Assembly (NCBI GenBank): GCA_038496445.1
Contig: JALMLS010000521.1
Location: 1 to 23,792 of the forward strand
Reading direction: 5' to 3'
Length of the DNA: 23,792 bases
Source: Trichosphaerium sp. ATCC 40318
Lineage: Eukaryota; Discosea; Flabellinia; Trichosidae
Each line of letters opens with the position of its first letter. The stretch's first letter is position 1. Below are positions 18,968-23,792 of the stretch, piece after piece. Made by a program: the position numbers and the translations under genes. Under the pieces are notes generated by a model. It did not search any database, was not told the DNA's origin, and worked only from the letters and a program-made list of their open reading frames with translations.

Positions 18968-21226
18968 TTAACCCCATTGATGTAATAATGCCTTTAGTTC
19001 TGGTTTATCAGTCATTTGAATAGCTGTTTGTTCCTAAATATTAAGCATGAGTACACAAAACAAACACGTGGGTTTTTTTCCCTCCAAAAAAGAAGGAGCT
19101 ATCAGTACCTTGTCATTCTCAATATCGGCATCAGCGCCAGCCTCCAAAAGAAGCTTCATAATCTCCAAATGTCCTTTGCTTGTTGCTACCATTAAAGCAG
19201 TATTACCAGACTTATTCTTTGTATCAATAGATGCCCCAGCAGCAAGTATAGCAACAACACATTCTTTAAGACCTTTAAAGCACGCCAACATTAAAGCAGT
19301 AGCACCCTAAACAAAAAACAACAAATATTAGACCACAACCAACAATACACAAAAAAAATGAAGTATTGTCTGTGTATCATTCAAGTTAAATCATGCAATG
19401 ACAATTGATGTAGAAAAATCAATTTTGGTGACATTTATGATTATATTTTTTGAAAGTTTTTTTTTTATTTGGTTGGTTTTTTTTCTTCCTTTTGTACGTA
19501 CGTAAATTGGATCTGCGTCCTCTACAGTGGCACCAGCCTTCAGGAGTATAAGTACCATGTCTGCAAAACCTTTGGTTGAAGCAGCCATTAAAGCTGTGTA
19601 ACCCTAGAATGAGATCAATACACGTTTAATTTAATGACCCTTTTTGAGTATCTTACAGAAAAAAAAAAAAACAAATCGAGTGCGTACCTGGTTGCTCACG
19701 TGATTAACATTCGATAATGGTAAAAGATACTCAAGAACTTCTTTTCTCTCATAGAAAGCAGCAGCAATCAATGGAGTATTACCCTAAAGAGTAACACTAT
19801 TTAGAAAAAAAAATAGATAATCAGATGGGTTGTTTTTTTACATACGTGTTTGTTTGTTGTATTGACATCAGCCTTGTACTCTAACAATAATTTTACAACA
19901 TCCAATTGTCCATGTAAAGAAGCACGCATTAATGCTGTATCACCCTAATATATATATTAATATCAACACTCATGCGAGAGACTAAAAACAAAAACAAAAG
20001 TTGGGGGTTTTGTCACCTTTTGTGATTTCAATTCAGTGTTGGCTTTGTGCTCTAGTAGCATCTTTATAATATTCAAAGATCCTTGTTGACAAGCCCATAA
20101 TAGCGGTGTATCGCCCTAAGATATTGTTATCGAAACTAAGTGACATGAAAACGAACAAAAAAATTTAAAAACAAACCTTCTTCGAACAAGCATTTGGATC
20201 AGCTTTTCTTTCCAACAACTTTTTGACAACATCATCAAGTCCTGTCAATGCAGCCCATAATAGAGGTGTCTCTCCCTTTAAAAAAACAACAATAAACACG
20301 TATAAAATAATAACACGTGAAAAAGTCTGAAAAAGAGGCCGACAGGCGACCAAAAAGAGGAGTTTTCAAAAAAGTTTTTTGGTTTGAAGACTCACAAAAC
20401 TATTCGCCTTGTTGGTATCAATATTCTCTAGAGATAGCGCCCAGTTGATTATAGGTACATGCTTTGCCCTACAAGCCCAAAGAAGCATACCATTACCCTA
20501 ACGACAAAAACAAGTAAATATACGTGACCACTACGCGCGTAACGGAAAAATAATTTCAACAAAAAAGACTACACTCTTATCAAATTGATTTCTCACCTGG
20601 TTGTTTACAGCAGAAGGATCTGCGCCTGCCTTTTCAAGAGCTTTTATGTATTCTAAATGACCTTGAACTGCCGCAGCTGTCAATGCAGTGTAACCCTAAT
20701 TTAGAGAGGCGTAAACGGGTCAAACGGGTAGTGTGAGTACGAACCTCGCTGTTTTTGGCGTCTAGTTCGGCACCTGCTTTAATGAGTAGTTCTGCTGTTG
20801 AAATATGTCCCTCCATGGCAGTAGCAATGAGTGGAGTAACCCCCTAACGGATTGTAAGCGGATTTTTGAAGGTCTTTGTTTGATGGTTCAGATAAACGCT
20901 CTGTTTGGTTGGTTTTTTTGAATAGAGAAACGTAGGCGTACGTCTTTTGCGCTTGCATTGCAATTTGCTCCTTTTTCAATTAAAAGACTGACTATTTCGT
21001 TATGAGGTGCTATCGCAGCTGATATTAACGCCGTGTATCCCTTTTTATACACTTAGCCCCTTTTTTAATTTTTTTTTTGTTCCCGCACTTCAACATCAGC
21101 TTGTTCAATCGCCTCGCCACCCTCTAGAAGCTGTTTAACCTTTGCTAAATCCCCAGCGTCTGCTGCATCTACAAGAGGTGATGAAACTGGCTTTGGTTTT
21201 GGTTTTCTCTTTGAACGAATAATCAT
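18968..21226 (-). CDS. Ankyrin-repeat protein, one exon per repeat
   Basis: Twelve exons in transcription order: 21226-21089, 21040-20942, 20843-20745, 20695-20597, 20497-20396, 20275-20177, 20115-20017, 19944-19846, 19783-19688, 19603-19502, 19306-19109, 19033-18968. They give about 431 aa. The first exon has a basic start (MIIRSKRKPKPKPVSSP) and an opening half repeat (VDAADAGDLAKVKQLLEGG). Each middle exon is 96-102 nt and encodes one ankyrin repeat starting at the same place, G-x-T-x-L, for example GDTPLLWACQQGSLNII and GYTALMAASTKGFADMV; exon 11 carries two. All eleven introns are phase 0. The last exon caps the array (MTDKPELKALLHQWG). It is a protein-interaction scaffold with no catalytic domain, so partner and pathway are unknown. 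It converges on the SPRY gene, with 189 bp between stop codons. Confidence 0.9.
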
Positions 21227-21721
21227 ATTGAGGCTTCTACGTCTTGTTATCTACTTTGACAGTTGTACTGGACCTGTTGTGACTTTGCTTCCGAAAGAAT
21301 GTTTCTGACAAAGAAAAAAGTGGTTAGGTGTTTTCGAGTTCTACTAAACTGAAGAAATGAGTCGCACTCTGGATTTACATTAATCACCGAAAAGAACCCT
21401 GACTCATGGTAACAACCCAACAACTGCCTGTTAGTCACCACTTGGCTACTTGGAATTGTAGTCCGAATCAGCACCTTGGTTGCAGAGGCGTTGAATGGCA
21501 CGCCGATTGTGTTGCTGTACAACTTCTGTTTTTGGAATAATAATACAATAAAACCATCGTCACATGATTGCTACGTATTAGCAACAATCACCTAGCAACA
21601 TTTTTCTTGATGAATTGTTCATGGCTAGTAGTGGGTAACTTAAATATTGGTAAAAAAGGCAAAAAAGACGCGGTTTTACCGTTTCTTCCACTCGGACTAG
21701 TACGCTACACTAATCGAATGA
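21227..21721. other. Intergenic region upstream of the ankyrin gene
   Basis: About 495 bp. A minus-strand frame (21522-21247) stays open for 91 codons but has no ATG, so it is not called. A short imperfect inverted repeat lies at 21567-21590 (GATTGCTA / TAGCAACAATC). The ankyrin promoter must lie here, but no clear element is seen. Confidence 0.35.
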
Positions 21722-22114
21722 TCACTCAATCATCCACAATGAACGATACCAGATCTGACGGCGCAGCGTGTGGTGCTTGCTACGACGTCTGACTTGGTAC
21801 AAGGATGGTTTCTTTGGCGGAGCTAGCTTGCCTTCCAAGCGTAGTCTCTTTCTAAGAGCCTTCCTTTTTGCGTATATATTGGGGTTTTTCTTGTGACTCG
21901 CGGGCGCTGCAGTCTCCAAAGATTCTAAGAAGACTATCAGCTGGCTTAGAAGCACACCTGACGCTCTCTTCATTAAGTCATCAAATGACATTAAACCTTC
22001 ATCAATTGCCTGGAGTAAGCGGTAGAGAAGAGTTAATATCAGTTGTACACTGAAGAGGAAGAGGTTGAAAGATTGCTCTAAGGAGAGTACTGGAACTATA
22101 CCAAACGTATACAT
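21722..22114 (-). CDS. Small basic protein of unknown function
   Basis: ATG-started ORF of 130 codons, more GC-rich than its surroundings. The last 95 residues look like real protein: AIDEGLMSFDDLMKRASGV, VFLESLETAAPASHKKNPN, then a strongly basic tail (KRKALRKRLRLEGKLAPPKK, QVRRRSKHHTLRRQIWYRS). Residues about 9-35 are hydrophobic and read like translated intron: a donor GTACTC and an acceptor CTCCAG bracket 81 nt in phase 0, and splicing would join MYTFGIVP directly to AIDEG. Both forms are open. No family was recognised; a nucleic-acid- or ribosome-associated role would fit the basic tail but is a guess. It lies upstream of the ankyrin gene on the same strand. Confidence 0.4.
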   Translation of the reverse strand: MYTFGIVPVLSLEQSFNLFLFSVQLILTLLYRLLQAIDEGLMSFDDLMKRASGVLLSQLIVFLESLETAAPASHKKNPNIYAKRKALRKRLRLEGKLAPPKKPSLYQVRRRSKHHTLRRQIWYRSLWMIE

Positions 22115-22802
22115 AATACGTTTTTTATTATGTCTATTAATGTTGCCAAATTTGTTTATAAACCCTTAAAAAAGCAATCGAAATAAATTGTGGGATACAC
22201 TTCACTGAAATATCCACTTTAATTACTCAATTATGGATAATGCACATTTAAAATCGCTTACAAACCCTTGTGGTTGTTATTGTAGGGCGTGAGAACCGTT
22301 TTGGCGATGTTTTGGATCGCGACATGTGCTTCTAAACGAGTACTTGCATTTCCCGCTTCCTTTTTTGGACAAAACGCTATTTTAGTTGCCACTACTTTAC
22401 ACTACTATTAAGAACGTATATACGTTTGTGAACTTGGTCGCAAAGAACGGGGTGACCTGGACCAAGAAAAGTAGAAAACGACGATACAAAATTGTGAAAC
22501 GAACCGGCTCACTGTTTTTTTCCTTTTTCAGGTTTTGAGCGTCGTTTCATGTTTTATAACAACTGCGCGTAAAGAAATCTGCTTGCCGGTAATAAGTTGT
22601 AGAATGTTGTGAATATGCTGTTGCAAATGTAAGTAAATGCATGACGCAGCGTGTCAGGGTGTTGGATTTGCAATAGAAACGAAAACAAATATTCAAATCG
22701 GACCAGACGTTATTTTATCGCGCATTACCTGACAATACGTTTAAACAAACGTTGGGAATGATAATATCCAAGCGATAAAATAACGGTTAGAAAGTAGCTG
22801 TA
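22115..22802. other. Intergenic region, no gene seen
   Basis: About 690 bp with no convincing ORF. It has a perfect 14-bp palindrome AACGTATATACGTT at 22413-22426 and a long-armed inverted repeat at 22708-22785. A minus-strand ATG near 22550 starts a 13-codon basic peptide only. It abuts the second MITE-like copy. Confidence 0.4.
22708..22785. repeat. Inverted repeat, 14-bp perfect arms, 50-bp loop
   Basis: CGTTATTTTATCGC at 22708-22721 is the exact reverse complement of GCGATAAAATAACG at 22772-22785. It ends 17 bp before the MITE-like copy 2. No target duplication is evident around it, so it may be a protein-binding or cruciform/RNA hairpin site or the ends of a tiny element. Confidence 0.6.
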
Positions 22803-23035
22803 GGAATTGACCTGTATAAAACAGATTGTCGACAATCACATTTTTTTGCTGTATTTATTCTTCGCTGTGAGCATTCAGTACATACATTGTAACAAGCAAT
22901 AAATATGTAATTCACTTGATAGCATCCATGTATCAATTATGAGGCACGGAAATTTTTTATTTAGGTTACGAGTAACGATGGACTGAAGAATGCGATGAGC
23001 GATAATCATTTTTCTCGATAATCCAGGTCAATTTT
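22803..23035. mobile_element. MITE-like element, copy 2 (233 bp, TSD GTA)
   Basis: Starts GGAATTGACCTG and ends CAGGTCAATTTT: 12-bp terminal inverted repeats with 10 matches. It is flanked by GTA at 22800-22802 and 23036-23038. Same length and orientation as the copy at 2660-2892, diverged by substitutions and small indels. It lies 44 bp beyond the stop codon of the NAD+ synthetase gene, again next to a gene's 3' end. Confidence 0.7.
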
Positions 23036-23064
23036 GTAGATTTAATGTAGATTAAATGGTCACA

Positions 23065-23070
23065 TTTATT
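23065..23070 (-). terminator. Poly(A) signal of the NAD+ synthetase gene
   Basis: TTTATT on the plus strand reads AATAAA on the minus strand, 9 nt after the TAA stop. Confidence 0.5.
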
Positions 23071-23079
23071 AGTAGTACT

Positions 23080-23775
23080 TTACATAATGTTAATGTTCTT
23101 TGGAGAATCAAATTTATGAGCGTTCTGTCTATGAACCTTATCGGCTTTAGCACCCTTACTGGTGAACTCTTTCCATGCTTCTTCGCAGCAAGCATCTTTT
23201 ACAGCTTTTTTCTCTTCATCAGAGAATGTCAAGTACTCTAAAGAACAAACAGTGTGTGAGATTACGTATCGCTCATTCCAAAAAAAAAAAACGTGGAAAA
23301 CGGCATGATATTTGTTCTTTGTTACGTACCGGTGTAGAGTTCAATGAAATCGTATGAGAAACCAAGTTCGTTCTCGTCAGTTTGACCATCCCACAAATCA
23401 GCACTTGGTGCTGCTACCAAAACAGATTCTGGAACTTTAAGGTACTATTGCAACAAAAAACATTAAAAATCAAGTTGGCGCACGTGGAAATAAAGAAAAA
23501 GCGATAAAACTGCCTAGAAATTCTTTACAAATTTCTTATATACGTACAGCTGCAACAGCAAAAACCTAGGGATACAACATTAGCAAAAACCCTTTTAAAA
23601 AAAAAATAGGAAAGGAGAAAACTCAAAAAACAAAATTTTTCAAGAAGTTCGGTTTGCATGAATTACTACGTACTTCTGATTTATGCAAATCAGCGATGAG
23701 TTTACATCAACAACACCGTCACCTGCCTTACAAAAGTATGCTAGGTATCCATCTTCGTCTTTGTTACCTGTTCCC
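23080..23775 (-). CDS. nadE: NAD+ synthetase, 3' part, with an apparent frameshift
   Basis: Catalyses the last step of NAD+ synthesis, ATP-dependent amidation of nicotinic acid adenine dinucleotide. Exons in transcription order: 23775-23674, 23565-23548, 23444-23330, 23237-23080; the 5' part is outside the window. Family motifs: [33 protein letters not shown], then [35 protein letters not shown] and a charged C-terminal helix ([20 protein letters not shown]). The second exon here is only 18 nt (VFAVAA) and is needed to join HKSE to YLKVPES. Between GVVDVN and IADLHKSE the frame slips: two bases (TC) stand where one codon is expected, so the exon is one base short. Everything downstream is intact, so this is a sequencing or assembly error, a recent loss, or an unusual decoding site. 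Whether a glutaminase domain precedes it cannot be seen. Confidence 0.85.
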
Positions 23776-23792
23776 CTAAATGACGTGTAAAC
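23776..23792 (-). other. Intron end of the NAD+ synthetase gene
   Basis: The last 17 bases end in TTTAG when read on the minus strand and precede the first visible exon, which enters at codon position 3. Confidence 0.6.

Noticed and set aside
19306-20850. Repeated ACCCTAA on the plus strand, resembling telomere repeats (TTAGGG on minus)
   Set aside because: Each copy is a splice acceptor TTAG joined to the glycine codon that starts an ankyrin exon; the spacing is that of exons, not a tandem array.
19109-21040. Regular spacing of similar 96-102-nt units, suggesting a CRISPR-like or satellite array
   Set aside because: The units are ankyrin-coding exons separated by unrelated introns, and the similarity is at protein level.
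21247-21522. Minus-strand 91-codon open frame upstream of the ankyrin gene
   Set aside because: It has no ATG, starts at TTG, and no motif or plausible splice partner was found.
23056-23357. Plus-strand ORFs in the NAD+ synthetase region
   Set aside because: They are antisense to exons with clear NAD+ synthetase motifs.
1-23792. Bacterial-style features: operons, Shine-Dalgarno sites, riboswitches, tRNA or rRNA genes
   Set aside because: The spliceosomal introns, poly(A) signals and LTR element are eukaryotic, and no tRNA or rRNA fold or sequence was recognised.

Overview
The window is nuclear DNA from a small, AT-rich, intron-dense microbial eukaryote. Genes lie a few hundred bases apart. 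Introns are mostly 45-120 nt, GT...AG, with poly-T tracts before TAG acceptors, and AATAAA signals sit just after several stop codons. The lineage cannot be fixed from the sequence; an amoebozoan, another protist, or an early-diverging fungus or relative would all fit. No rRNA, tRNA or CRISPR was seen.

Layout, left to right: (1) the 3' part of an ACSF3-type malonyl/methylmalonyl-CoA synthetase gene (+); (2) an F-box/beta-propeller-like protein gene (+); (3) a 233-bp MITE-like element; (4) a ten-exon gene for a type I membrane protein with a propeller-like ectodomain, a Pro/Thr stalk and one transmembrane helix (+); (5) a roughly 15-exon gene for a protein with a calponin-homology domain, a coiled coil and a C-terminal helical domain that resembles SBF2/KIAA0513 (+); (6) an intronless gene for an unknown basic/acidic, probably nuclear protein (+); (7) a SPRY-domain protein gene (+) whose first intron carries a complete 6.7-kb Ty3/gypsy LTR retrotransposon; (8) a 12-exon ankyrin-repeat gene (-) built almost exactly as one exon per repeat; (9) a small basic ORF of unknown function (-); (10) a second 233-bp copy of the MITE-like element; (11) the 3' part of an NAD+ synthetase gene (-) that carries an apparent 1-nt frameshift.

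The retrotransposon looks young. Its two 98-bp LTRs are identical, it has a perfect 5-bp target duplication (CTCAT), and it has a single uninterrupted 2031-codon gag-pol ORF with all catalytic residues, plus an unexplained C-terminal extension of about 215 aa. The host genes do not form an obvious pathway; this looks like ordinary euchromatin invaded by one autonomous LTR element and at least two copies of a non-autonomous DNA element. The most striking window-wide signal is an excess of the palindrome CACGTG: 25 copies by hand count, about half in short introns and several just upstream of genes.
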